From Thermoplasmata archaeon (GTDB taxonomy: Archaea > Thermoplasmatota > Thermoplasmata > Halarchaeoplasmatales > Halarchaeoplasmataceae), in assembly GCA_019594025.1 (NCBI GenBank), contig JAFDUB010000058.1:1-10607 (forward strand): a DNA stretch of 10,607 bases, read 5' to 3'. This document shows positions 1-4,960 of this stretch, piece after piece. Under the pieces are notes generated by a model, which saw only the letters and a program-made list of their open reading frames with translations, made no database searches and had not been told where the DNA came from. Position 1 is the stretch's first letter; every line of letters starts with the position of its first letter. The translations under genes were made by a program, and so were the position numbers.

Positions 1-166
1 AAACGAATTGCAGGACAATATGGATAAGACCATGCGGTTCGTTGGAATGCATCATACCGTGTATCCCGACACCATCGATGACAACAGTGTGAGGGACGCC
101 TTCCGCCAGGCGGCGAGGGATTACAACGTAACGGCGGTCTTATCCATATTGTCCTGCAATTCGTTT
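1..166. repeat. Fold-back inverted repeat at left contig end
   Basis: Bases 1-31 are a perfect inverted copy of 136-166, with a 104-base spacer (32-135). The spacer is not random. Read on the plus strand from codon 8-10, the frame runs through the repeated Gln-Asp-Asn-Met-Asp-Lys-Thr and on into 35 further residues, including a Gly-Met-His-His, that are the expected continuation of the minus-strand metallophosphoesterase. The gene therefore runs 1038 down to 136 and truly continues as plus-strand 32-135. The contig folds back there, so the spacer is in the wrong orientation. A natural invertible segment would look similar, but the second end of the contig has the same topology, which favours an amplification chimera. 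Confidence 0.88.
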
Positions 167-1038
167 ATCATCCATGTCACGTTATCCATGGTCATCAAAC
201 CATCCGGGTTGAGAGTTCCCACGTACTTGCCGGAGTTCTGCATTATGAAATGATAATCCTCAGCGTAGGTGAATGTATAATTGAGGTGTGGATTTATCCA
301 CTTCTGGTATGAACGGATATTGTAGTCCGGGTCGTCGTCGCTGGTATACGAATAGTCGTGGTTTCCATGGACGACGTACATGGGCACCTCGAGTTCTTGA
401 AGAAGCTCGTAGAAACCCTCGTCCTGCTCGCTGGGATGTGGATCCTGGGGTGACCACCATGTGGGTTCCTTGTCACAGACGTCGCCGGTGAGGATGATAA
501 AATCAGGGTTTATAAGGTTCATCTCGTTGAAGAACCGTCTTATGTAGGTTTCTGAACCTTCATCGTGGGTGGCGCCAAAGTGAGTGTCGGTCACCTGAAC
601 GAAGTTGAACTGGTCGGTGATCTCGTGAACTACTTTTACAGACTGTATCCGTTCCGTGCTCTCCGTACCATCGTTTAACCTTAGATCGTACAGTTCTTCC
701 CTGGCATCCACCGGTATCACACATGTTAGGAACCATTCGTTTTCGTCACCTTCCTCAACGTAAATAACATCCATCTCGTATTCCTCTTCATAGGAGCCGT
801 ACTCCCGGTATAAACTTGTATGCCATGACGTTTCTTCATCCGCCACAGGATTTTTCACCCATATCTCTATGGTTTCTCCCCTCTCCTGTATAACAGGGAC
901 GCTGATCAAAGGTTTCCGGATGACGATATCGTATTCTTGAGTTATTTCTCCCTCGAAAAAATCACTCAAAGAGTCTCCCGCTCCAAGTAGGAGTGCAAAG
1001 AACAAAATAGACGTTACAATCAATACTTTTATATTCAT
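121..1038 (-). CDS. Exported calcineurin-like metallophosphoesterase, 3' end lost
   Basis: Predicted secreted metal-dependent phosphoesterase of the calcineurin-like superfamily. Residues 1-22 form a signal peptide or membrane anchor. Residues about 35-140 are a beta-rich N-terminal domain. The catalytic domain begins near 145 with metal ligands Asp-Thr-His (151-153), Gly-Asp-Val-Cys-Asp (185-189) and Gly-Asn-His-Asp (225-228). The C-terminal ligands are missing here: only Thr301 and everything before it is genuine, and the last four codons come from the fold-back junction. The plus-strand copy at 8-136 supplies the next 35 residues, including His-His, and stops just where the family's Leu-Ser-Gly-His-x-His would come. 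The ATG at 1038 is preceded by AGGTGG (1044-1049). Substrate unknown; an external phosphodiester or phosphomonoester is the family expectation. Confidence 0.85.
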   Translation of the reverse strand: MNIKVLIVTSILFFALLLGAGDSLSDFFEGEITQEYDIVIRKPLISVPVIQERGETIEIWVKNPVADEETSWHTSLYREYGSYEEEYEMDVIYVEEGDENEWFLTCVIPVDAREELYDLRLNDGTESTERIQSVKVVHEITDQFNFVQVTDTHFGATHDEGSETYIRRFFNEMNLINPDFIILTGDVCDKEPTWWSPQDPHPSEQDEGFYELLQELEVPMYVVHGNHDYSYTSDDDPDYNIRSYQKWINPHLNYTFTYAEDYHFIMQNSGKYVGTLNPDGLMTMDNVTWMINELQDNMDKTAVTL

Positions 1039-1090
1039 TTATTCCACCTGTTTTTATTTAATTTCTTCTCCGTGAAATTCTCAAAGAAAA

Positions 1091-1114
1091 ATAGGACTAT
1101 AGCCCTATAAAACG
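1091..1114 (-). promoter_or_regulatory. Putative promoter with imperfect dyad for the phosphoesterase
   Basis: A TATA-like stretch reading TTTTATAG on the minus strand (1105-1112) lies about 70 bases before the phosphoesterase ATG. Bases 1091-1108 form an 18-bp near-palindrome, ATAGGACTATAGCCCTAT, with one mismatched pair in each arm. Its position next to the TATA box suits an operator, but the Nudix remnant frame on the other strand also starts here, so it may be incidental. Confidence 0.35.
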
Positions 1115-1371
1115 TTTTTGCGTACATTTTTCCGGTTTTACAAGCCTTCGAAAAATCATTTCATGAGAACGATGTAGAGTTGTTGGACAGATATTTCTTC
1201 GTTGTTAGAGTAGGTAAGGCGGAGGATTCATGGGAGCACAAGGTTACCGGAAAAGGCGAAGATGCCGGTTTGATTTTCAAGTGCTTTTGGTTGGATGAGG
1301 ATGAGTTTGATAAACTCCCCGAATACTACAAACCATTCTTGGGGCCGGAGTACATTTCCTCATTCTTTTAA
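1111..1371 (+). pseudogene. Remnant of a Nudix hydrolase (C-terminal part)
   Basis: The open frame runs from just after a stop at 1108-1110 to TAA at 1369-1371, about 86 codons. It contains a stretch typical of the C-terminal half of small Nudix proteins: Trp-Glu-His-Lys-Val-Thr-Gly, then Gly-Glu-Asp-Ala-Gly-Leu, then Phe-Lys-Cys-Phe-Trp-Leu. The catalytic Nudix box, which should lie upstream, is absent, and no ATG exists in frame; the first usable start is TTG at 1180. At about half the usual length and with no catalytic motif, it is best read as a decayed gene. Its 3' end overlaps the convergent ATC hydrolase gene by 12 bases. The family assignment rests on this motif string only. Confidence 0.55.
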
Positions 1372-1914
1372 ATACTCGTCGACCTCTGATAAGTCAGCTT
1401 CATCGTCGTTGAATATATCTTTTTGTTTTTTCGTGGACGGTGTTACAACGAACTCGCAGAAATCGTCACCTAGGGTCATGGCTTTGGTGTGGGTTTGCAC
1501 GTAGTCTTGGTTAAAGCCCATGTACTTGGTTGCGTCCACGTAACAGTACAGTTTACCGAGTTTATCTTCACCGTACTCTTTCCACAACCTTCCCAGAGTA
1601 CATCCGTAGGCCTTCATATTTTCTTTATCTTCTATTTTAGAATGCATTCCGAAGGGAGGTATGCTCAATGAGGTTCCTTTGCTGAAGTTCTCCGGAGTTG
1701 GTTTTAACCCCATCTCTTCTATCTCTTCTCTCCTTTTCCGACCTATGGTTTTACCGTAGTCTTTTATAGCTCTGAGTATCAAGCGTTTACCCCTTTCCTC
1801 CCCCAACTCCTCGGTGATCATTTTTGCGTAGGAAAGATGCAGGAGAGCTATCCTCTTGCTTACCCTTTCAACTATTTCCGCAGCTTCTTCGATATTAATC
1901 GTTTTGTCTTCCAT
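1360..1914 (-). CDS. L-2-amino-thiazoline-4-carboxylic acid hydrolase family protein
   Basis: 184 residues that fit the ATC hydrolase family (PF14196). Residues 8-70 are helical and charged. The core carries the family's pattern: Gly-Cys (104-105), Lys-Glu-Tyr-Gly (112-115), Leu-Tyr-Cys-Tyr-Val-Asp (122-127), then Thr-Leu-Gly-Asp (147-150) and Cys153. In Pseudomonas the founding enzyme opens the ATC ring on the way to L-cysteine; most relatives are untested, so the substrate here is unproven. No signal peptide: cytoplasmic. The ATG at 1914 has a TATA box only about 24 bases upstream and no Shine-Dalgarno, so the mRNA is probably leaderless. It stands alone, with no cysteine-pathway neighbours. 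Confidence is good for the family and low for the reaction. Confidence 0.75.
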   Translation of the reverse strand: MEDKTINIEEAAEIVERVSKRIALLHLSYAKMITEELGEERGKRLILRAIKDYGKTIGRKRREEIEEMGLKPTPENFSKGTSLSIPPFGMHSKIEDKENMKAYGCTLGRLWKEYGEDKLGKLYCYVDATKYMGFNQDYVQTHTKAMTLGDDFCEFVVTPSTKKQKDIFNDDEADLSEVDEYLKE

Positions 1915-1931
1915 GTCTTATGTAGTCAACG

Positions 1932-1943
1932 GCATTTTTATAA
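1932..1943 (-). promoter_or_regulatory. TATA box of the ATC hydrolase gene
   Basis: The minus strand reads GTTATAAAAATG centred near 1938, 24 bases before the ATG at 1914. This spacing puts transcription start at or next to the start codon, which agrees with the lack of a ribosome binding site. Confidence 0.55.
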
Positions 1944-1960
1944 CATTTACGATCTTACTC

Positions 1961-1980
1961 GAGAAAAAAGAAAAAAACAG
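1961..1980 (-). terminator. T-rich terminator after the Pro/Gln-tailed exported protein
   Basis: The minus strand reads two T-runs, TTTTTTT and TTTTTT, separated by one C, about 40 bases past the stop codon at 2017. Archaeal RNA polymerase terminates on such U-rich tracts without a hairpin. Confidence 0.6.
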
Positions 1981-2016
1981 AGAAAGGGTTTTTCCGCTGC
2001 ATAAGGTGCAAAGAAA

Positions 2017-2853
2017 CTAAGGTCGCTGCTGGTTTTGTGGTGGCGGTGGTGGCTGCTGCTGCTGAGGCGCCGATTGCTGATATTGTGGCGGCGTTTGCTG
2101 TGGCGGCGGTTGTTGATAGTCCTGCTGCTGTGGTGGTTGTTTATCGTCTTTGTCGTCTTTATTTAAGAATTTAATCAGAACCACAATTATGATTATCACT
2201 ACTATTATGGGGACGATGATCACAATCGCCAGACACCACATACCTCTGGTTACAAGGTCATCGATTACACCGTCGAAGTCTTCATCACCGTTGTCGGTAT
2301 CGTCGTCGCCGTTGGCGGGATCATCGGCTTCCGGCCCTGCGGTGTCCCAATAATACTCTCCTGTTCCTTCATCTTCCGTCCATTCCCAGGTGTAGACTTC
2401 AACTATACTCAAAGTAGTAGGGTGTCCTACTTCTTCCAGAGGGAAACTCGTTTGGAAAGTATTGGTACCTACGCCGGAATATTCAAGGTTTCCAGAGTAG
2501 TAGGGAGAGTGCAACCAACAATTTCCCGTTTCGAAATGTATGGAATACGTTTGTCCTTCTCCATCCTCTAGATAGATGTGATACCAGAAGTTGCTAGCAC
2601 TACGTATATTTCCTTCAACTTCCAAAGAAACTATGATGTCTCCAGCTTCTTCTCTTATACTAGCTGCTCTTATGTCTACATCGGGTCTGTCCACGTTATG
2701 TCTCCAAGTATATCCTGTTTCAGTTATTCGATAATGAGAAACGTCTCCTCGCGGGTCTGTTATCTCATCCTGATACTGTGCACTAACAACACCGGGAACC
2801 GTTAGCAGTAATGCCAATGCTATTAACGCAACTAGCAATTTTTTTCCTGTCAT
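2017..2853 (-). CDS. Exported membrane-anchored protein with Pro/Gln-rich cytoplasmic tail
   Basis: Three-part surface protein of 278 residues. Residues 1-25 are a signal peptide ending Val-Ser-Ala. Residues 26-175 form a beta-rich ectodomain with Thr-Asp-Pro-Arg-Gly-Asp-Val (32-38) and Pro-Asp-Val-Asp-Ile (57-61), both shared with the exported proteins at 3409-4005 and 4120-4812. Residues 176-200 are an Asp-rich linker, 205-230 a single membrane helix, and 231-278 a tail almost entirely Pro and Gln after a Lys/Asp patch. The ectodomain resembles DOMON or CBM9-like sandwich domains in its pattern, but that is a weak inference. Unlike its paralogues it lacks an S-P-G-F archaeosortase signal and has a long low-complexity tail on the cytoplasmic side, which may bind a partner. 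The ATG at 2853 has GTGAG (2861-2865, minus) upstream. Function unknown. Confidence 0.8.
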   Translation of the reverse strand: MTGKKLLVALIALALLLTVPGVVSAQYQDEITDPRGDVSHYRITETGYTWRHNVDRPDVDIRAASIREEAGDIIVSLEVEGNIRSASNFWYHIYLEDGEGQTYSIHFETGNCWLHSPYYSGNLEYSGVGTNTFQTSFPLEEVGHPTTLSIVEVYTWEWTEDEGTGEYYWDTAGPEADDPANGDDDTDNGDEDFDGVIDDLVTRGMWCLAIVIIVPIIVVIIIIVVLIKFLNKDDKDDKQPPQQQDYQQPPPQQTPPQYQQSAPQQQQPPPPPQNQQRP

Positions 2854-3122
2854 AATATTCTCACGGCTACCTATAGCGGTAGAGTAAGATATAGCATTTT
2901 TGGTTTACGGAGCAACACATCGAAAACTATGATCACTAAAAGAACACATGTTGACCTTCTGATATACCATCTAGAGATGCCTCTGATAGTTTTAAAAAAT
3001 TAAGGAAAATAGTTTGATAATGAAGAATCGAAAAGGTACGAGTCAATCATTAAGTACTGATAAGCACGATGATGTTATTGTAAACAGAACTCGCCTATGT
3101 TGGGAACGATCCCAGCACGAAC
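2854..3122. other. Intergenic region between exported-protein and cold-shock genes
   Basis: 269 bases without a convincing gene. The minus strand has a TATA-like element, AATGCTATATCTTA (2886-2899), about 38 bases before the ATG at 2853, preceded by a purine-rich AAACCAAAA. Next to the cold-shock stop is a short hairpin: 3098-3105 pairs with 3110-3117 around a 4-base loop, with one imperfect pair. It is not followed by a T-run on the minus strand, so it is a poor terminator. The rest shows nothing recognisable. Confidence 0.5.
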
Positions 3123-3320
3123 TCACTCTATCTTTTTAACATTCATTGCTCTTGGGCCTTTTTCTCCTTCGCCAACTTCGAATTCGACTTCATCTCCTTC
3201 GTTAAGATAGTTGACGCCATCAAGATCACTACGGTGTACGAATAGATCATCATCACCCTCATCAGGCTCGATGAAACCGAAGTTCTTCATGTTGTTGAAG
3301 AATTTTACTTTTCCTCTCAT
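3123..3320 (-). CDS. Cold-shock domain protein (CspA-like)
   Basis: A 65-residue single OB-fold nucleic-acid-binding protein of the cold-shock family. RNP1 is Lys-Asn-Phe-Gly-Phe-Ile (12-17) and RNP2 is Leu-Phe-Val-His (26-29); the N-terminal Gly-Lys-Val-Lys-Phe-Phe is typical. It should bind single-stranded RNA or DNA and act as an RNA chaperone. An upstream in-frame ATG at 3347 exists, but the chosen start at 3320 is preceded by a perfect GGAGGTGA (3328-3335, minus) at 7-base spacing, and the family begins exactly there. Asp/Glu are unusually frequent (for example residues 20-25), giving an acidic protein. Cold-shock genes are common in bacteria and sporadic in archaea, so old transfer from bacteria is possible. 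Confidence 0.92.
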   Translation of the reverse strand: MRGKVKFFNNMKNFGFIEPDEGDDDLFVHRSDLDGVNYLNEGDEVEFEVGEGEKGPRAMNVKKIE

Positions 3321-3327
3321 TTTTAGT

Positions 3328-3335
3328 TCACCTCC
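3328..3335 (-). promoter_or_regulatory. Strong Shine-Dalgarno fixing the cold-shock start
   Basis: The minus strand reads GGAGGTGA, 7 bases before ATG 3320. It is the strongest ribosome binding site in the window, and it decides against the ATG 27 bases further upstream. Confidence 0.85.
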
Positions 3336-3370
3336 TTTTTGTTTCATTAGCCCCCGTTAGTTCCAGTCCA

Positions 3371-3388
3371 TAATATACTTTTGGGTCG
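3371..3388 (-). promoter_or_regulatory. Promoter of the cold-shock gene
   Basis: The minus strand reads ACCCAAAAGTATATTA, a purine-rich BRE followed by a TATA box. It is centred about 55 bases before the chosen ATG, giving a leader of roughly 30 bases that contains the Shine-Dalgarno. The AAAGTATAT core matches the promoter of the 230-residue exported protein. Confidence 0.55.
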
Positions 3389-3405
3389 AAAAAGGGGGGT
3401 TTTTG
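3388..3405 (-). terminator. Possible T-rich terminator after the 198-residue exported protein
   Basis: Just past the stop the minus strand has a run of six C followed by TTTTT. It is short and adjoins the cold-shock promoter, so read-through into that gene is possible. Confidence 0.35.
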
Positions 3406-3408
3406 ATA

Positions 3409-4005
3409 CTATCTCTTCTTTTTGTGGTATATCAGTACCGCGGATACGAGGGCGATTCCCATGAGCAGGAACGCGAATCCGGGAGAGTCGTCTTCGTCAC
3501 CGTTCTCCGGAGGATCATCACCGTTATCGTACTCCGGCTTCACACCATCAACGTAAGTAGTGGTGGAAGATACCACTTGGTTGGTCACCACTTCATGTAT
3601 TACCAGGAAATCAGGATTACCTATATCTTCCAGAGGTATGGTGATGGTCAAGGTATCCGTTCCACCCGCGATGAACTCATGTTTCGTCGGCCCATTATAA
3701 ACGAGATCGTACTCACCATTTTCGTAGTATATTGCGATGTTAGCGAAATCTAAATCCTCATCACTTCGTAAAAAGATATGGTATTTGAATCCTTCTTCGT
3801 CTCTTATGATACCGGCTACGGTAAGAGAAACTGTAACTGCGCCGCCGCTTTCGGATAGCTCTACGCGAATTATATCTATATCCGGATTCTCAACATCCCC
3901 TTCAGGGTCTGTTATAACCTGGTCTTCTATTGCGTTTGCCGTTCCGGGCACGGTAAGCAACAATGCCAGTGCCGTCAACACAACTAAGTACTTTTTTGTT
4001 TTCAT
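3409..4005 (-). CDS. Exported PGF-CTERM surface protein, 198 residues
   Basis: Surface protein with signal peptide 1-25 (ending Ala-Asn-Ala), beta-rich ectodomain about 26-155, Asp/Pro-rich linker about 160-173, then Ser-Pro-Gly-Phe (174-177), a membrane helix and a His-Lys-Lys-Lys-Arg end. That tripartite C-terminus matches PGF-CTERM, which archaeosortase A removes and replaces with a lipid anchor. No archaeosortase is in this window. The ectodomain carries Thr-Asp-Pro-Glu-Gly-Asp-Val (32-38), Pro-Asp-Ile-Asp-Ile-Ile (41-46) and a Gly-Gly-Thr-Asp-Thr-Leu motif shared with its neighbour. No cysteines and no catalytic motif are visible; a structural or binding role is plausible. GGAGA (4012-4016, minus) precedes the ATG by 6 bases. 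Its last 116 bases nearly equal those of the neighbour. Confidence 0.8.
   Translation of the reverse strand: MKTKKYLVVLTALALLLTVPGTANAIEDQVITDPEGDVENPDIDIIRVELSESGGAVTVSLTVAGIIRDEEGFKYHIFLRSDEDLDFANIAIYYENGEYDLVYNGPTKHEFIAGGTDTLTITIPLEDIGNPDFLVIHEVVTNQVVSSTTTYVDGVKPEYDNGDDPPENGDEDDSPGFAFLLMGIALVSAVLIYHKKKR
3415..3530. repeat. Direct repeat copy 1: PGF-CTERM 3' cassette
   Basis: 116 bases that match 4126-4241 at 115 positions; the only difference is C at 3505 against T at 4216. They encode the acidic linker and the whole PGF-CTERM signal of the 198-residue protein. The ectodomain coding DNA upstream is far less similar, so the match is confined to the anchor. Confidence 0.95.
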
Positions 4006-4040
4006 ATAAATTCTCCAATATTTTCCCGAAAGTATTACAA

Positions 4041-4060
4041 ATTATATATGCTTTATGGGG
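4041..4060 (-). promoter_or_regulatory. Promoter of the 198-residue exported protein
   Basis: The minus strand reads CCCCATAAAGCATATATAAT, a BRE plus TATA box centred about 41 bases before the ATG at 4005. The same CCATAAAG-YATATAT arrangement is at the same distance before the 230-residue protein. Confidence 0.6.
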
Positions 4061-4084
4061 TGAATATTTGATATAAAAATATAT

Positions 4085-4104
4085 GGAAAAAAAGAAAAAA
4101 AAGG
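4085..4104 (-). terminator. T-rich terminator after the 230-residue exported protein
   Basis: The minus strand reads two runs, TTTTTTTT and TTTTTTT, separated by one C, starting about 16 bases past the stop. This suits archaeal factor-independent termination. Confidence 0.65.
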
Positions 4105-4119
4105 TTTTTAAGGAAGAAT

Positions 4120-4812
4120 TCAACGCTTCTTTTTGTGGTATATCAGTACCGCGGATACGAGGGCGATTCCCATGAGCAGGAACGCGAATCCGGGAGAGTC
4201 GTCTTCGTCACCGTTTTCCGGAGGATCATCACCGTTATCGTCACCGTTCTCCGGAGGATCATCGCCGTTGTCGTCACCGTTCTCATCGTAGCCCGGTGGG
4301 TACTCTGCATCGGGGCCTGCAAAGTCGACCTGTGCTTGTCCTTCATTATAGGTTTCAATTTTAGAGATAAATAGGTCGTTTGGTTCATATATCTGTTCTC
4401 GTGTGAAAGCGATACTCAAAGTATCGGTGCCTACTCCGTCCACTGCGGCATCGACGTGGTAGTGACCGTATACAATCATGTTTAGATCTCCGTTGGAGTA
4501 CGATATGTCGATGAGATTATCTAGGTCGTCTTTCAAATATATCTCATAAATATAATCGACATGATCCACGATAATCCCCTTTACCGTTAAGGAAACAATC
4601 ACAAAATCATCGGTTTCCGATATTTCCGCCCGAATGATATCTATATCAGGATTCTCGACGAATTTCCAATCATCCGGTTCTGGGCCGGTTGCCTGCATGA
4701 CGTCCCCTGTGGGGTCGGTTACCACGTCGCTGTATCCCGCACTTGCTAGACCTGGGATGGATAGCATTAACGTCATAGCTGTCAATCCTATCAATATTCT
4801 TTTATATTTCAT
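4120..4812 (-). CDS. Exported PGF-CTERM surface protein, 230 residues
   Basis: Paralogue of the 198-residue protein beside it. Signal peptide 1-25 (ending Ala-Ser-Ala); ectodomain about 26-170 with Thr-Asp-Pro-Thr-Gly-Asp-Val (32-38), Asn-Pro-Asp-Ile-Asp-Ile-Ile-Arg (54-61) and Gly-Val-Gly-Thr-Asp-Thr-Leu. A repetitive Asn-Gly-Asp-Asp/Pro-Pro-Glu linker fills about 175-205, then Ser-Pro-Gly-Phe (206-209), a membrane helix and His-Lys-Lys-Lys-Arg. The C-terminus predicts archaeosortase A processing and lipid anchoring outside the cell. The linker is built from an 11-residue repeat and is longer than in the neighbour, so linker length appears to vary by repeat number. GTGAT lies just before the ATG. 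Ligand and role unknown; fold assignment to a DOMON-like sandwich would be inference only. Confidence 0.8.
   Translation of the reverse strand: MKYKRILIGLTAMTLMLSIPGLASAGYSDVVTDPTGDVMQATGPEPDDWKFVENPDIDIIRAEISETDDFVIVSLTVKGIIVDHVDYIYEIYLKDDLDNLIDISYSNGDLNMIVYGHYHVDAAVDGVGTDTLSIAFTREQIYEPNDLFISKIETYNEGQAQVDFAGPDAEYPPGYDENGDDNGDDPPENGDDNGDDPPENGDEDDSPGFAFLLMGIALVSAVLIYHKKKR
4126..4241. repeat. Direct repeat copy 2: PGF-CTERM 3' cassette
   Basis: Partner of 3415-3530 (115 of 116 bases identical, offset 711). It encodes the final anchor of the 230-residue protein. The high DNA identity, including silent positions, next to diverged ectodomains points to recent gene conversion or cassette duplication. 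Confidence 0.95.
4211..4276. repeat. 33-bp tandem repeat in the exported protein's linker
   Basis: Two 33-base units (4211-4243 and 4244-4276) differ at only three positions, and a third partial unit begins at 4277. Each encodes 11 residues of the Asp/Asn/Gly/Pro/Glu linker. The period is a multiple of three, so gain or loss of units changes linker length without breaking the frame. Confidence 0.9.
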
Positions 4813-4848
4813 AATATCACTTTATTAGATTACCAAATATGCGCAGTG

Positions 4849-4864
4849 AATATATACTTTATGG
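4849..4864 (-). promoter_or_regulatory. Promoter of the 230-residue exported protein
   Basis: The minus strand reads CCATAAAGTATATATT, with the TATA centred 42 bases before ATG 4812. It is nearly the same element, at the same distance, as before the 198-residue gene, suggesting shared expression strength or control. Confidence 0.65.
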
Positions 4865-4925
4865 TTTCAATTTAAACTGTGTTCATTTAGAGTTTTTACT
4901 AAAAAAAAATCGTTTAATTGGGACA

Positions 4926-4938
4926 ACATTTAAAAAAG
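4926..4938 (+). promoter_or_regulatory. Promoter of the STAND-like ATPase gene
   Basis: An A/T-rich element, ACATTTAAAAAAG, is centred about 29 bases before ATG 4961, and no purine-rich ribosome binding site lies between them. This fits a leaderless transcript. It is divergent from the promoter of the 230-residue protein, within a 148-base gap. Confidence 0.5.
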
Positions 4939-4960
4939 TGTTAGAGAATCTACTTTTAAT

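Noticed and set aside
1..166. Programmed DNA inversion (phase-variable switch)
   Set aside because: No recombinase is nearby, the segment ends inside a catalytic motif, and the other contig end shows the same fold-back shape, so an amplification artefact is simpler.
8..253. Plus-strand open frame of 81 codons at the left end
   Set aside because: Codons up to 136 are a misplaced part of the minus-strand phosphoesterase; codons after that are antisense to the same gene. It is a chimera of the fold-back, not a gene.
2022..2140. CAG/CCG-rich tract as a microsatellite or CRISPR-like repeat
   Set aside because: It is the imperfect Pro/Gln codon tract of the exported protein's tail; there are no regular units or spacers.
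2929..3003. 24-codon open frame in the gap upstream of the Pro/Gln-tailed protein gene
   Set aside because: Very short, antisense to all neighbours, no start signals.
3098..3117. Hairpin as terminator of the cold-shock gene
   Set aside because: The stem has an A-C mismatch in the minus-strand RNA and no U-run follows.
3347..3347. ATG 3347 as start of the cold-shock protein
   Set aside because: It would place the perfect Shine-Dalgarno inside the coding sequence and add nine residues not typical of the family.
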